Assembly (NCBI RefSeq): GCF_002797575.1
Contig: NZ_PGTX01000003.1
Location: forward strand, 310,001 to 374,000
Direction of reading: 5' to 3'
From: Polynucleobacter brandtiae
Lineage (GTDB): Bacteria; Pseudomonadota; Gammaproteobacteria; Burkholderiales; Burkholderiaceae
DNA length: 64,000 bases
Shown here: in pieces, positions 31,152-42,372 of the stretch
How positions within the stretch are numbered: position 1 is the first letter of the stretch
Layout of the letters: every line of letters starts with the position of its first letter
Notes under the pieces: model-generated
What the model saw: the letters and a program-made list of their open reading frames with translations, nothing else
The model's database searches: none
What the model was told of the DNA's origin: nothing
Translations under genes and position numbers: made by a program

Positions 31152-31634
31152 TTAATCGCCAAATAATTTTTGACGAAGTTCACGACGCTCTTGCGCCTCA
31201 AGCGATAAATTCGCTGTTGGCCTGGCAATCAGACGATTCAAACCAATCGGCTCACCAGTCTCTTCGCACCAGCCATAATCACCTGAATCAGTTCGGGCGA
31301 GAGCCTGTTCTACTTTTTTCAACAGCTTACGCTCGCGATCCCGAGTACGTAATTCCAGCGCATGCTCTTCTTCAATGGTTGCACGATCAGCGGGATCAGG
31401 AACCAGAATATTTTCACGCAGATGTTCGGTTGTTTGAGAAGCATTTTTCAAAAGATCATTTTTTAAGGTCAATAACTTTTGACGGAAAAAATCTATCTGG
31501 GATGGATTCATATAATCCTTCTCAGACATCTTTAATAACTCTGCCTCAGTGAGGGGGGTCAATGGCTCGACCTTTGCTGCCTTACTGGTTGCTTTTGCAG
31601 TAGCTGAAGATTTCGCTGGTGTTTTTACCGTCAT
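31152..31634 (-). CDS. dksA: RNA polymerase-binding transcription factor DksA, zinc-cysteine-poor form
   Basis: Binds the RNA polymerase secondary channel and works with ppGpp. 160 residues from ATG 31634, which has AGGA about 9 bases upstream; a longer open frame to 31766 would run into cobW and is not favoured. Coiled-coil domain contains DPADRATIEEEHALELRTRDRE with the tip aspartate. The C-terminal zinc-finger region reads WCEETGEP and LSLEAQERRE, keeping one of the four cysteines of E. coli DksA, so zinc binding is unlikely. An Ala/Thr/Lys-rich N-terminal stretch of about 45 residues is extra. Confidence 0.93.
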   Translation of the reverse strand: MTVKTPAKSSATAKATSKAAKVEPLTPLTEAELLKMSEKDYMNPSQIDFFRQKLLTLKNDLLKNASQTTEHLRENILVPDPADRATIEEEHALELRTRDRERKLLKKVEQALARTDSGDYGWCEETGEPIGLNRLIARPTANLSLEAQERRELRQKLFGD

Positions 31635-31746
31635 TTCATTCTTTCCTGGATTTGAAGCATTATTGCCCCATTCTGCCAAAGTTTTACTGCCCTTTGATGA
31701 ATAATCATCAATACCGCCTTTGGCCGCGGATTGTACTAGAGATTTA

Positions 31747-32820
31747 TCAAACCAAACAGCCTTCAAGTCCTGCTAATAGGGTGTCCTTGGGCAAATCGAT
31801 GCCAATGAATACCATGCGGGTTTGTTTGGCTTCTGTGCCCCATAAACCTGCCATATCGCTCCCCATCATCTGGTGGACCCCCTGAAACACCACTTTATGC
31901 TTGCTACCCTTTACATAAAGCACTCCTTTATAGCGCAGCATCTTCTCGCCAAAGACCTCCAAAATGCCCCCAAGGAAATCCTCTAATTTTTTATGGTCAA
32001 AGGGTTTATCACTACGAAAAACGAAAGATTGAATCCGATCAGTATGGCCGGCATGGCCATGATGATCCTGACTATGGTCATGTCCACATGTACTGTGGTC
32101 ATGGTCATGGTGCTCGTGATCGTGACTATGGTCGTGACCACAATCTGCATGGTCATGATCCTCTTGCCCCAAAAAGTGGGGATCAATATCTAACTTGGCA
32201 TTTAAATTAAAGCCTTTGAGATCTAAAACAGCCTCCAAAGGCACAATTCCCTTGGAAATTCCCTGAATCGGCGCACGGGGATTCATATGCATTAAGCGAC
32301 CCCGTAAGGCATCCACTTCAGCAGGCGTTATCAAATCCGTCTTGGTGATAAAGATTTGATCCGCAAAGCCAACTTGCCGCTGTGCCTCCTCGTGCTCATT
32401 TAACTGTTGCTGACCATGCTTAGCATCCACTAAGGTAATCACGGCATCCAAGACATAGTGGTCTGCAACGTCATCGTCCATAAAGAAGGTTTGGGCTACT
32501 GGGCCTGGATTAGCCACTCCGGTAGTCTCTATCACTACGCGCTCAAAACTAATTTTTTTATCTCTACGCTGCTCCCAGAGTGTGTTCAAGGCCTCTACGA
32601 GATCTCCACGAATAGTGCAGCAAATACAGCCGTTGCTCATCTGCACAATATTTTCTTGGTTATCCTGAACCAAAATATCGTTATCAATATTTTCTTCGCC
32701 AAACTCGTTCTCAATGACAGCAATTTTTTTGCCATGTTGCTCGGTCAAAATATATTTAAGTAAGGTAGTTTTACCGCTACCCAAGAAACCCGTCAGAATT
32801 GTTACCGGAATTAATGCCAT
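31747..32820 (-). CDS. CobW-family GTP-binding zinc metallochaperone with His-rich linker
   Basis: A 357-residue G3E GTPase of the ZNG1/YjiA/ZigA class, which delivers zinc or related metals to client enzymes. Walker [12 protein letters not shown]; metal-binding CxCC motif in [13 protein letters not shown]4 region FITKTDL; C-terminal CobW domain ending [11 protein letters not shown]. Between the domains (about residues 208-250) lies a dense His/Asp stretch with three Cys-Gly-His units, a probable metal reservoir. It directly precedes dksA. No convincing Zur box was seen upstream. Confidence 0.92.
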   Translation of the reverse strand: MALIPVTILTGFLGSGKTTLLKYILTEQHGKKIAVIENEFGEENIDNDILVQDNQENIVQMSNGCICCTIRGDLVEALNTLWEQRRDKKISFERVVIETTGVANPGPVAQTFFMDDDVADHYVLDAVITLVDAKHGQQQLNEHEEAQRQVGFADQIFITKTDLITPAEVDALRGRLMHMNPRAPIQGISKGIVPLEAVLDLKGFNLNAKLDIDPHFLGQEDHDHADCGHDHSHDHEHHDHDHSTCGHDHSQDHHGHAGHTDRIQSFVFRSDKPFDHKKLEDFLGGILEVFGEKMLRYKGVLYVKGSKHKVVFQGVHQMMGSDMAGLWGTEAKQTRMVFIGIDLPKDTLLAGLEGCLV

Positions 32821-32914
32821 TTACGATCCAATCAAAATCTAATGGTAATGCAAGCAATACAACTATCTTGCGATGCTTTTCCTAAAGAGGAAACCTAATA
32901 TCTTAACCATTTCC

Positions 32915-33916
32915 TCAGCCTTTGCCAGCCTTTGCGCGAGGATGGGCTTTATCGTATGCCTGCGCTAAGTGCTGAAAATCTAAGGAGGTATAGATCTGGG
33001 TGCTAGAAATGCTGGCGTGGCCCAACATCTCCTGTACTGCTCGTAAGTCTTGAGAGGACTGTAAAACGTGGCTAGCAAAGCTGTGGCGCATCATATGTGG
33101 GTGGACGTGCGTTGGTAGGCCTGCCCGCATCGCCAAGGTGCGCAAGCGGGCTTGCACAGTACGGGCCGATAAGCGGGCACCTGAGGCCGAAACAAACAAG
33201 GCATTGACCTCCTTAGTCTGCTCAGCTTGAGCCCTCAACGTGCGCCATTCTCTTAGCGATTGCATCGCTGGAGCGCCAACAGGAACAGTCCGACGCTTTC
33301 CGCCCTTTCCTAAAACAGTCACTTCTGCCGCATCCCAATCCAACCACCCCGCTGACTCATGCTGCCGATCTTTGCTTGGCATGACATCAATACCCAATAG
33401 CTCAGATAGGCGCAACCCCGAGGAATACAACAAATCAATGATGGCTGCGTCACGCACCGTCTCAAGATCCTGTTTTTTGCTAGCCTCTTCAATGGCTTGA
33501 TTAATTAAAGAAAGCGCTTGCTCAACTGATAATGCCTTAGGTAAAGACTTCAAGCGCTTGGGGGCTTTAACATCATCTACTGGGTTGGCAACCAGATTTT
33601 GAATAATGCGCCCTGCTTGCGCATCGCGGCGGGCATCTTTTTCGGTGAGCCAGTGATACCAACCGCGCCAAGCTGATAAAGCTCTAGCAATAGTTCGAGA
33701 TGATTTGTCTTTCGAATGCAAGCGCCCTGCCCACCGACGTACGTGCGCATTACTCACTTTGAGTAACTCTACTGAGTCCTCCGCAGCAAAAGTCTGAAGC
33801 TTGCTTAAGTCCATACGGTAGGCTTTAAGCGTGTGGGGCGAAAGCTGCCTCAGTACATGCAGTTCCTGTAAATACTCTTGAACGAGTGGATGAAGATCAG
33901 CTAACGCTTGGCTCAT
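32915..33916 (-). CDS. xerC: Tyrosine recombinase XerC
   Basis: Resolves chromosome dimers at dif together with XerD. 333 residues from ATG 33916. N-terminal SAM-like domain (LHPLVQEYLQELHVLRQLSPHTLKAYRMDL); catalytic residues in LLYSSGLRLSELLG (Arg), HPHMMRHSFASHVL (His-x-x-Arg), LGHASISSTQIYTSLD (His, Tyr nucleophile). The start lies 20 bases inside the DUF484 gene, the usual overlap in proteobacteria. Confidence 0.94.
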   Translation of the reverse strand: MSQALADLHPLVQEYLQELHVLRQLSPHTLKAYRMDLSKLQTFAAEDSVELLKVSNAHVRRWAGRLHSKDKSSRTIARALSAWRGWYHWLTEKDARRDAQAGRIIQNLVANPVDDVKAPKRLKSLPKALSVEQALSLINQAIEEASKKQDLETVRDAAIIDLLYSSGLRLSELLGIDVMPSKDRQHESAGWLDWDAAEVTVLGKGGKRRTVPVGAPAMQSLREWRTLRAQAEQTKEVNALFVSASGARLSARTVQARLRTLAMRAGLPTHVHPHMMRHSFASHVLQSSQDLRAVQEMLGHASISSTQIYTSLDFQHLAQAYDKAHPRAKAGKG

Positions 33917-34571
33917 AGGCCTGAATACGATCCAAGGCAGCAGCAACTAGTTCAGCAATCTGACGTAAGTAGAAGGCTCCCATATCGGCCGTAAAGCGGG
34001 TTTCGTCCTTACTAGCTAATAACAAAACTGCCGGTAATTGTGTAGCTCCAATACTCTTACCTAAAGGCAAGCCAATGGCAACCATACTTTGCCACTCAGC
34101 ATCAATCTTCACTTGAGTTGCCAGTAGATCAACACTGGCAGCAGACAACTCTTTTGCGGAGCCGCATAAGGGCGCATTAATCCATGGCTCAAAAGCTGAA
34201 TGCGGATCTAGTATTTGTACTGACTCCACCTCAAACACTTCTGCTAAGCCTGTTTTGACAGCCACTTCAACATCTGCCTTACTGTTTGCGCCCATGAGGC
34301 GGAGCAACCAGGCAACCAGGCTTTGTTGAGTTTTATCGTTTCGACTACCAAAGTGCAACATCTCGCTCAGACGACGGTTCAGCTCTTGATTCTGGGTGCG
34401 CAACAAAGTCATCTGGCGCTCTTGCAATGAAATCGCACGGTCTTCATGGGGATGCTTTAGGCGGATCTCATTTAAGAGATGAGCATAGCGCTCGAAGAAG
34501 CCTGGCGTAGCTCGCAACCACTCCGCTACCAACTCCTCTTGCTCAGCCTGCTTCGAATCTATTACGCTCAT
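33897..34571 (-). CDS. DUF484 family protein (GAF-like)
   Basis: A 224-residue cytosolic protein with N-terminal EWLRATPGFFERYAHLLNEIRLKHPHEDRAISLQERQ pattern of DUF484 followed by a coiled coil and a GAF-like sensor domain (about 90-215). Almost always encoded just before xerC, as here. Molecular function is not established. Confidence 0.88.
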   Translation of the reverse strand: MSVIDSKQAEQEELVAEWLRATPGFFERYAHLLNEIRLKHPHEDRAISLQERQMTLLRTQNQELNRRLSEMLHFGSRNDKTQQSLVAWLLRLMGANSKADVEVAVKTGLAEVFEVESVQILDPHSAFEPWINAPLCGSAKELSAASVDLLATQVKIDAEWQSMVAIGLPLGKSIGATQLPAVLLLASKDETRFTADMGAFYLRQIAELVAAALDRIQAYEPSVS

Positions 34572-34599
34572 TTATCTATTTCCTTGTTTTTAGCAGGAT

Positions 34600-36072
34600 T
34601 CAACCTAACTTTTTACGCAGTAGTTCATTCACCTGCCCTGGATTCGCTTTACCCTGCGAAGCTTTCATGATTTGGCCCACTAATGCATTAAAGGCCTTTT
34701 CTTTACCAGAGCGAAACTCTTCAATAGATTTTGCATTCGCGGCCAACACTTGATCAATGATGGTTTCAAGTGCGCCGCTATCACTAATCTGCTTTAGGCC
34801 TTTACTTTCAATAATATGATCAACGGTGCTGATGGCCTGGCCATTACTAGCCTCCCCCCATTGAATTGCAAAAATATCTTTAGCAATCTTATTGGAGATT
34901 GTGCCGTCTGCAACACGGGTCAGTAAGGGCGCTAAATGCACGGCCTTTAATGGCGACTTGGCGCCAGCAATACCTGCACGGTTTAATGCCGAAGCAAGCT
35001 CTCCCGAAATTAAATTGGCCGCTGCTTTTGCCAAAGGTTTTCCTACAAGCACTAATAACTCTTCAAAAAGATTTGCAGTGTCACGATCTTGCGTGAGTAA
35101 CTGAGCATCATAGGCACTCAAGCCAAACTCACTTTGCCATTGCTCGCGCAGTTGCGCTGGCAGGGCTGGCATGTGGCTTCGCACCTCTGAGATCCATGCA
35201 TCATCAATCACAACTGGCAATAAATCAGGATCTGGGAAGTAACGATAGTCATTGGCATCTTCCTTACTACGCATGCTTCGGGTTTCTTGGCGATCTGGGT
35301 CATACAAGCGGGTCTCTTGTACTATTTTAACGCCGTCCTCAATCAACTCAATTTGGCGTCGTGCTTCATATTGAATAGCCTCTTCCAAAAAGCGAAATGA
35401 ATTGAGATTTTTGATTTCACAGCGAGTACCAAACTCTGCTTGACCCATGGGCCTGACTGAAACATTGGCATCACAGCGAAAAGAACCTTCCTGCATATTG
35501 CCATCGCACACACCCAACCAAACTACTAGGGTATGCAAAGCCTTGGCATAAGCAACTGCTTCCGCCGCACTTCGCATAACTGGTTCGGTTACGATTTCTA
35601 ATAGAGGGGTGCCGGCACGGTTCAGATCTATCCCGCTAGATACTTCGCCATGCGGCCCTAAAAAGCCTTCTTCGTGAACAGACTTACCTGCGTCTTCTTC
35701 CATATGAGCGCGCGTAAGTTCAACAACTTTCACTTGGTCACCCACCAGAATTTCTAGATGTCCACCAATAACAACCGGCAAATCCATTTGGCTAATTTGA
35801 TAGCCTTTGGGAAGGTCTGGATAAAAATAATTCTTGCGCGCAAAAATACTTGCTGGTGCAATCTTGCCATTGACCGCTAAACCAAAACGAATTGCATGTT
35901 CAACTGCCTGGCGATTCAACACAGGCAAAACTCCAGGTAAAGCTAAGTCTACTGCACAGGCCTGCGTATTTGGTCCGGCACCAAAGCGCGTACTTGCACC
36001 GCTAAAAATTTTCGATTTTGTTTGTAGCTGTGCGTGGGTCTCTAGACCAATGACGATTTCCCATTGCATCAT
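34600..36072 (-). CDS. gatB: Aspartyl/glutamyl-tRNA(Asn/Gln) amidotransferase subunit B
   Basis: tRNA-binding, phosphorylating subunit of the GatCAB complex that makes Gln-tRNA(Gln) and/or Asn-tRNA(Asn) by transamidation. 490 residues: [37 protein letters not shown], and the C-terminal YqeY/helical domain ending [13 protein letters not shown]. 4-base overlap with gatA. Confidence 0.97.
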   Translation of the reverse strand: MMQWEIVIGLETHAQLQTKSKIFSGASTRFGAGPNTQACAVDLALPGVLPVLNRQAVEHAIRFGLAVNGKIAPASIFARKNYFYPDLPKGYQISQMDLPVVIGGHLEILVGDQVKVVELTRAHMEEDAGKSVHEEGFLGPHGEVSSGIDLNRAGTPLLEIVTEPVMRSAAEAVAYAKALHTLVVWLGVCDGNMQEGSFRCDANVSVRPMGQAEFGTRCEIKNLNSFRFLEEAIQYEARRQIELIEDGVKIVQETRLYDPDRQETRSMRSKEDANDYRYFPDPDLLPVVIDDAWISEVRSHMPALPAQLREQWQSEFGLSAYDAQLLTQDRDTANLFEELLVLVGKPLAKAAANLISGELASALNRAGIAGAKSPLKAVHLAPLLTRVADGTISNKIAKDIFAIQWGEASNGQAISTVDHIIESKGLKQISDSGALETIIDQVLAANAKSIEEFRSGKEKAFNALVGQIMKASQGKANPGQVNELLRKKLG

Positions 36073-37586
36073 GACGCCTCACTTGCTTGACGCAAATGCC
36101 AATCACTAGTTAATTGATATTGATGCGCGACTTGCAATAAGCGCGCCTCAGAAAAATAATTGCCAATCAATTGCATGCCAATCGGTAGATTATTTTGATT
36201 AAAGCCACAGGGCACGCTCATCGCTGGTAAGCCTGCTAAGTTGGTAGAAAGCGTATATATATCTTCTAGATACATCTGCATTGGATCTTGAGATTTTTCC
36301 CCTAAGCGCCATGCAACATCCGGTGCGACAGGGCCAAGAATGACATCACACTGCTGAAATGCAGCCTGAAAGTCTGCCGCAATAATGCGACGAATTTTTT
36401 GCGCTTGTAAGTAATAGGCATCGTAATAGCCGTGACACAAAACATAGGTGCCTATTAAAATACGTCGCTTTACCTCAGCTCCGAAACCCTCGGTACGAGA
36501 CTTCTTATACATATCTGATAAATCACGGTATTCCCTAGCTCGGTGCCCATAGCGCACGCCATCAAAACGACTAAGGTTACTTGATGCTTCTGCTGGCGCT
36601 AATACGTAATAGACCGGTATGGACAGCTTAGTTTTCGGCAAACTAACTTCGATTAGTGTCGCCCCTAAATCCTGCAATACTTTCGTCGCTGCATTAACGG
36701 CATTGGCAACGTCTTGGGCAAGACCCTCTGCAAAAAATTCTTTCGGCAAGCCAATTCTCAAACCTTCTAGTGGTTTTGCGGGGTTTATGCTTTTTGTTCC
36801 CCAAGTCTGATTTAAATAGCGCCCGTAATCTTCACCTGAATCCGCCAATGAAGTGGAGTCACGGGGATCATGCGATGACATTGCCGTCAGAACTAAAGCG
36901 CAATCCTCTGCTGTCTTACCCATTGGACCAGCCTGGTCCAATGAGGATGCATATGCAATCATGCCATAACGAGAAACGCGCCCATAACTAGGCTTAATGC
37001 CAGTTAAACCACAAAATGCGGCAGGTTGTCGAATAGATCCGCCGGTATCGGTTCCGGTGGCAATGGGCGCCAATCCAGCTGCCACCGCTGCAGCCGAACC
37101 ACCCGAAGAGCCACCCGCTACGTATTTTGAATTCCACGGATTTAGCACTGGTCCATAGGCTGAGTTCTCATTTGAAGATCCCATAGCAAATTCATCCATG
37201 TTGGTCTTGCCTAGGCAAACCATTCCGGCACCCCTAGGATTCGATTCATTCGGAATTCCTAAATTTGCGACTACGGTTGCATCGAACGGACTGAGGTATC
37301 CCTCGAGCATTTTGGATGCGGCTGTCGACTTCCAGCCGCGGGTAACAAAGACATCTTTATGGGCAATGGGAATACCGGTCAATTTCCCAGCATTACCGGA
37401 TGACAATATTTTATCGGCTTCATATGCTTGCTCTAAACTTAAGTGAGCGCTTACATCAAGATAAGCATTCCAATGCTTTCCGCCTTCAATACGGTCTAAA
37501 AAATACTGGGTCAGCTCGGTAGAAGACACTTCTTTAGCAGCCAGCGCTTTTGCCATTAGTGCAATCGGGGTTTGGTGCCAGCTCAT
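36069..37586 (-). CDS. gatA: Aspartyl/glutamyl-tRNA(Asn/Gln) amidotransferase subunit A
   Basis: Glutaminase subunit that supplies ammonia to GatB. 505 residues, amidase-signature fold. Catalytic Lys in PIAHKDVF, cis-Ser in [14 protein letters not shown], nucleophile Ser in [14 protein letters not shown]. Overlaps gatC by 4 bases upstream and gatB by 4 bases downstream. Confidence 0.97.
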   Translation of the reverse strand: MSWHQTPIALMAKALAAKEVSSTELTQYFLDRIEGGKHWNAYLDVSAHLSLEQAYEADKILSSGNAGKLTGIPIAHKDVFVTRGWKSTAASKMLEGYLSPFDATVVANLGIPNESNPRGAGMVCLGKTNMDEFAMGSSNENSAYGPVLNPWNSKYVAGGSSGGSAAAVAAGLAPIATGTDTGGSIRQPAAFCGLTGIKPSYGRVSRYGMIAYASSLDQAGPMGKTAEDCALVLTAMSSHDPRDSTSLADSGEDYGRYLNQTWGTKSINPAKPLEGLRIGLPKEFFAEGLAQDVANAVNAATKVLQDLGATLIEVSLPKTKLSIPVYYVLAPAEASSNLSRFDGVRYGHRAREYRDLSDMYKKSRTEGFGAEVKRRILIGTYVLCHGYYDAYYLQAQKIRRIIAADFQAAFQQCDVILGPVAPDVAWRLGEKSQDPMQMYLEDIYTLSTNLAGLPAMSVPCGFNQNNLPIGMQLIGNYFSEARLLQVAHQYQLTSDWHLRQASEAS

Positions 37587-37876
37587 TCAATCACCTTTGG
37601 AACTAAAAAATAACCCTCTTGGGTGGCGGGGGCAGACTGCATGTTTTCACTACGCTGGTCTGATTCAGTCACTTGGTCTGGACGAAGGGGCTGAGCCAAA
37701 TCGCGTAGGAAGAGGATAGGGTGAGCTAAGGGCTCAATGCCACTGGTGTCTACGGACTGCATCTCCTCCACTAGCGAAAAAATAGCCTGTAACTGGGGTA
37801 AAACCGCCTCGGCTTCTGCTTGACTTAATTCAAGACTGGAAAGGTGCGCAATGCGCTGAACGTCATCAAGTTTCAT
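37583..37876 (-). CDS. gatC: Aspartyl/glutamyl-tRNA(Asn/Gln) amidotransferase subunit C
   Basis: Small GatCAB subunit that stabilises the GatA-GatB contact. 97 residues from the second ATG, where the family pattern begins ([17 protein letters not shown]); an upstream ATG at 37894 would add six residues. Contains GIEPLAHP. First gene of gatC-gatA-gatB, divergent from mreB with about 60 bases between, the arrangement I recall for Burkholderiaceae. Confidence 0.93.
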   Translation of the reverse strand: MKLDDVQRIAHLSSLELSQAEAEAVLPQLQAIFSLVEEMQSVDTSGIEPLAHPILFLRDLAQPLRPDQVTESDQRSENMQSAPATQEGYFLVPKVIE

Positions 37877-37913
37877 GGGGTGCTGGGGTATCATTCATAT
37901 ATATATTTTTTAA

Positions 37914-38981
<1,068 letters not shown>

Positions 38982-39005
38982 TCGGCTTACGCGTCGATCC
39001 GGGCA

Positions 39006-39935
39006 TTGCGAAATAACGCTCCTCCGCTTTTTAGGCAAGGCATTCCTGCATTAGTCAAACTGATTGTTTGCCTGTCAGTCAGCGCAGCATTAATGCTGAT
39101 TGATTTTCGATTTAAGGCACTTGATCCCATTCGCAACAATCTCAATTGGCTATTACGCCCACTTGAATATGCAATGATGATGCCCCGGAATGCTTATGAG
39201 GCGTCATCAGAGTATTTCACTACTCGCGGCACACTGGATCAAGAAAATCAAGCTATGAGAGTGCGTCAAGCTGAGCTATCTTTACTTGCCAACCAATCTG
39301 AATTTTTATTAGTTGAAAATCAAAATTTGCGTCAACTAATGGGGCTGCAAAAACAAGTGCCATTTAAAACATTGCCAGTTGAAATCTTATTTAATCCGCC
39401 CAATCCCATCTCACAGCGAATTGTTGTGAACCGCGGTAGTGGTGATGGACTCAAGCTCGGCAATCCAATCGCAAATGATGAAGGCATCCTGGGTCAGGTT
39501 GTTCGCCTATATGAAAACTCTGCCGAAGTATCTCTTCTTGAAGATCGTGACTTCGCTGTACCCGTACAAATAGCTCGAAATGGCCTCAGAGCTGCAGTCT
39601 TTGGAGCGGGGCGAGGAAACCCTCTTGAGCTTCGCTACCTTCCGATAGCCAGTGATTTAGAGGTGGGGGATGTGTTGATTACCTCGGGTATCGACGGAAT
39701 ATATCCACCAGGATTTGCAGTGGCCGTCATAAGTCGTATCGAGCGCAACGCCGATAAAAATTCTGCAAACGTATTTTGTATTCCCGCCGCCCCAGTCAAT
39801 CGATATCGCCAAGCTCTCGCTCTTCTCTATGACCCTCAGTGGGATGCAAAAGCATCAGCAGCTAGCAATAATTCAGGGGCAGTCCAAACCAATGCGCCAG
39901 GACGTCGCCAAACTCGTGCGCGAGGAATGCAATGA
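39006..39935 (+). CDS. mreC: Rod-shape-determining protein MreC
   Basis: Periplasmic scaffold protein of the elongasome. 309 residues: one N-terminal membrane helix (about 14-32), a coiled coil (about 68-105), then two beta-barrel domains (VNRGSGDGLKLGNPI, SGIDGIYPPGFAVAVI). Start is TTG 39006 (LRNNAPPLFRQG), matching the PPLF-QG start of relatives; no ATG is available and no ribosome binding site is clear. The frame is the same as mreB with eight sense codons between the mreB stop and this TTG. Confidence 0.92.
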   Translation: MRNNAPPLFRQGIPALVKLIVCLSVSAALMLIDFRFKALDPIRNNLNWLLRPLEYAMMMPRNAYEASSEYFTTRGTLDQENQAMRVRQAELSLLANQSEFLLVENQNLRQLMGLQKQVPFKTLPVEILFNPPNPISQRIVVNRGSGDGLKLGNPIANDEGILGQVVRLYENSAEVSLLEDRDFAVPVQIARNGLRAAVFGAGRGNPLELRYLPIASDLEVGDVLITSGIDGIYPPGFAVAVISRIERNADKNSANVFCIPAAPVNRYRQALALLYDPQWDAKASAASNNSGAVQTNAPGRRQTRARGMQ

Positions 39936-40456
39936 TTGATTTTCAAAGCGGCTATATTCTGCGTCCGGTTAATCCGTTCTTTATTTACTTTAGCTTGCTT
40001 TGCGCGCTACTTTTAAATCTTTTACCCATTGGTAATTACAGCTGGGTGCCAGACTGGCTCATTATTTGTATTGTGTTTTGGAATATCCATCAACACCGTT
40101 ATGTGGGCGTTATTACCGCATTCATCCTCGGCCTCCTGATGGATGTTCATCATTCTGATCTGTTGGGCCTGCACGCATTCAGTTACACATTAGTAGCCTA
40201 TCTTGCGATTTCTTGGCATCGACGCATCGTTGCGTTGACAGCCCCAACACAAGCACTGCATGTGCTACCTATGTTCTTACTAGTCTCTCTGTGCCCCGTG
40301 TTGGCGCATTGGATTCTCAGCGGTGAGATTTATTGGTGGGCACTCACTGGTACTGTTCAGGCTGTTATTGAGGCTCTCTTGTGGCCATTGGCAACTCGCG
40401 TTTTGTTGTCTCCACAACGTCGACCAATCGATGTTGATCACAATCGCCCCCTCTAA
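39932..40456 (+). CDS. mreD: Rod-shape-determining protein MreD
   Basis: Inner-membrane partner of MreC. 174 residues with about five hydrophobic helices; family text LLMDVHHSDLLGLHAFSYTLVAYLA. 4-base overlap with mreC and 8 bases before mrdA. ATG start. Confidence 0.93.
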   Translation: MIDFQSGYILRPVNPFFIYFSLLCALLLNLLPIGNYSWVPDWLIICIVFWNIHQHRYVGVITAFILGLLMDVHHSDLLGLHAFSYTLVAYLAISWHRRIVALTAPTQALHVLPMFLLVSLCPVLAHWILSGEIYWWALTGTVQAVIEALLWPLATRVLLSPQRRPIDVDHNRPL

Positions 40457-40464
40457 CTATTGGC

Positions 40465-42372
40465 ATGGTTTCATTTAAAAAACCAAATCTCGATTCATTT
40501 CAAGAGCGCATACATATTGCGACCTTGTTTGTCACATTCTGCTTCTTATTGCTAGTAACACGCTTGGTATGGCTGCAATTAGTCAACCATGGTAAATATG
40601 CCTTACAGGCCGAAAATAATCGCATTGCCATCGTTCCTGCGCCAGCCAATAGAGGCCTGATCATAGATCGCAACGGGATTGTGATTGGTCGAAATTACTC
40701 AGCACTAACCCTTGACGTCAATGCTAGCGAAATCAAAGGGAATGTGGATGAATTGATCGACGAAATTTCTCAAATCGTATTGATTTCCCCTAGAGATCGT
40801 CGTAATTTCAAGCGGTCGCTTGAAGATTCACGAAAAATGGGTACTTTTCCCCTTCGATCGATGCTGACAGAGGCTGAGACTGCGCGTTTCATGGCAAATC
40901 GCTACCGATTTCCCGGGGTGGAGATTCGGGCACGCAGCTTTAGAGAGTACCCCTATAACGAACTAGCCTCCCACCTTATTGGATATATCGGGCGCGTTTC
41001 TCTTAAGGATAAAGAGCGCATGCAGTCTGAAATAGAGAGCGCTAAGGCCGATGATCCTGATGCCCTTCAGACATCTTTTCTGCCCGGCATTCAGTACGTT
41101 GGAAAAATTGGTTTAGAGCAAAGCTATGAAAATGTATTACGCGGCTCACCAGGATACGATCAAGTAGAAATCACCGCGGGTGGTAAACCAGTCAGAACGT
41201 TATCAAGCTCCCCATCTGTGCCGGGTAAGAATATCGTGCTATCGGTTGACATCAAATTACAGTATTTAGTAGAGCAACTCTATGGAAATTTCCGCGGTGC
41301 ATTTGTTGCGATCGAGCCTCAAACGGGGGACATATTAGCGTTTGTTTCAAAGCCTAACTTTAATCCCAATGATTTTGTTGAAGGCATTGATTCAGTCACC
41401 TGGAAAGAGTTAAATGACTCTCCTCAAAAGCCGCTTTATAACCGACCACTGAAAGGCATCTATCCACCAGGCTCCACTTACAAACCATTTATGGCGTTAG
41501 CCGCTCTAGAGACTAAAAAACGTACGCCATCACAATCCATCTCTGATCCTGGTTATTTTGATTTTGGCAACCATACCTTCCGCGACGATAAAAAAGGTGG
41601 TCATGGCATTGTGGATATGCAAAAGTCTATCGTGGAATCCTGCGACACTTACTACTACCTACTTGCGCGCGATATGGGCGTAAACATGATGCATGACTTC
41701 ATGAAGCCATTTGGCTTTGGTCAAATTACAGGCATTGATTTAAAGGGTGAATCTCGAGGAATCCTACCATCTACCGAGTGGAAAAAAAATACCTTCAAAA
41801 AACCAGAACAGCAGAAATGGTACGAAGGCGAAACGATTTCTTTAGGAATTGGACAGGGCTATAACGCGTTTACTATTTTGCAGTTGGCACATGGGATGGC
41901 TAATATGGCTAACAATGGTGTTGTGATGAAGCCGCATCTGGTGAAGGCAGTTGAAGACCCCTTCACCAGAAATCGTGTCTTGACCACCCCAAAAGAAAGC
42001 TATCGAATTGATCTCAATCAGGAAAATATTGAGGTCATCAAAAAAGCGATGGTTGAGGTCAATAATTCTGGAACATCGGCATCTGTATTTAAGGGGACCG
42101 GCTATCAAGTTGGCGGGAAGACAGGTACAGCACAAGTATTCAGTTTGAACTCAAAGGAATATAAACACAGCGCCACTGCGGAGTTTTTACGGGACCATGC
42201 TTTGTATATTGCTTTTGCTCCTGCAGATAAGCCTACTATTGTGATCGCAATGGTGGTGGAAAATGCAGGCTTTGGGGCGCAGTATGCTGCACCAATTGCG
42301 CGTAAGGCGCTTGATTTTTATATTGAAGGTAAATGGCCTAAGGAGATTCCTGAATGGAAAAGAGCGCCATAA
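40465..42372 (+). CDS. mrdA: Penicillin-binding protein 2 (elongation transpeptidase)
   Basis: Crosslinks lateral peptidoglycan. 635 residues: N-terminal membrane helix (about 20-40), PBP dimerisation domain (RGLIIDRNGIVIGRN), transpeptidase domain with SxxK in PGSTYKPF (catalytic Ser), SCD in VESCDTYYY and KTG in VGGKTGTAQVF. Works with RodA, whose gene overlaps its 3' end by 19 bases. Confidence 0.97.
   Translation: MVSFKKPNLDSFQERIHIATLFVTFCFLLLVTRLVWLQLVNHGKYALQAENNRIAIVPAPANRGLIIDRNGIVIGRNYSALTLDVNASEIKGNVDELIDEISQIVLISPRDRRNFKRSLEDSRKMGTFPLRSMLTEAETARFMANRYRFPGVEIRARSFREYPYNELASHLIGYIGRVSLKDKERMQSEIESAKADDPDALQTSFLPGIQYVGKIGLEQSYENVLRGSPGYDQVEITAGGKPVRTLSSSPSVPGKNIVLSVDIKLQYLVEQLYGNFRGAFVAIEPQTGDILAFVSKPNFNPNDFVEGIDSVTWKELNDSPQKPLYNRPLKGIYPPGSTYKPFMALAALETKKRTPSQSISDPGYFDFGNHTFRDDKKGGHGIVDMQKSIVESCDTYYYLLARDMGVNMMHDFMKPFGFGQITGIDLKGESRGILPSTEWKKNTFKKPEQQKWYEGETISLGIGQGYNAFTILQLAHGMANMANNGVVMKPHLVKAVEDPFTRNRVLTTPKESYRIDLNQENIEVIKKAMVEVNNSGTSASVFKGTGYQVGGKTGTAQVFSLNSKEYKHSATAEFLRDHALYIAFAPADKPTIVIAMVVENAGFGAQYAAPIARKALDFYIEGKWPKEIPEWKRAP

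Noticed and set aside
31635..31766. 44-residue N-terminal extension of DksA
   Set aside because: It overlaps the end of the CobW gene, lacks family similarity, and the internal ATG 31634 has a proper ribosome binding site.
32000..32190. Repeat array in the His-rich region (possible CRISPR-like periodicity)
   Set aside because: The periodic CATGATC-type DNA is explained by His/Asp codons of the CobW linker; no spacers or repeats of fixed length.
32821..32914. Zur operator before the CobW gene
   Set aside because: Inverted-repeat, AT-rich Zur-type sequence was sought but nothing better than chance half-sites was seen.
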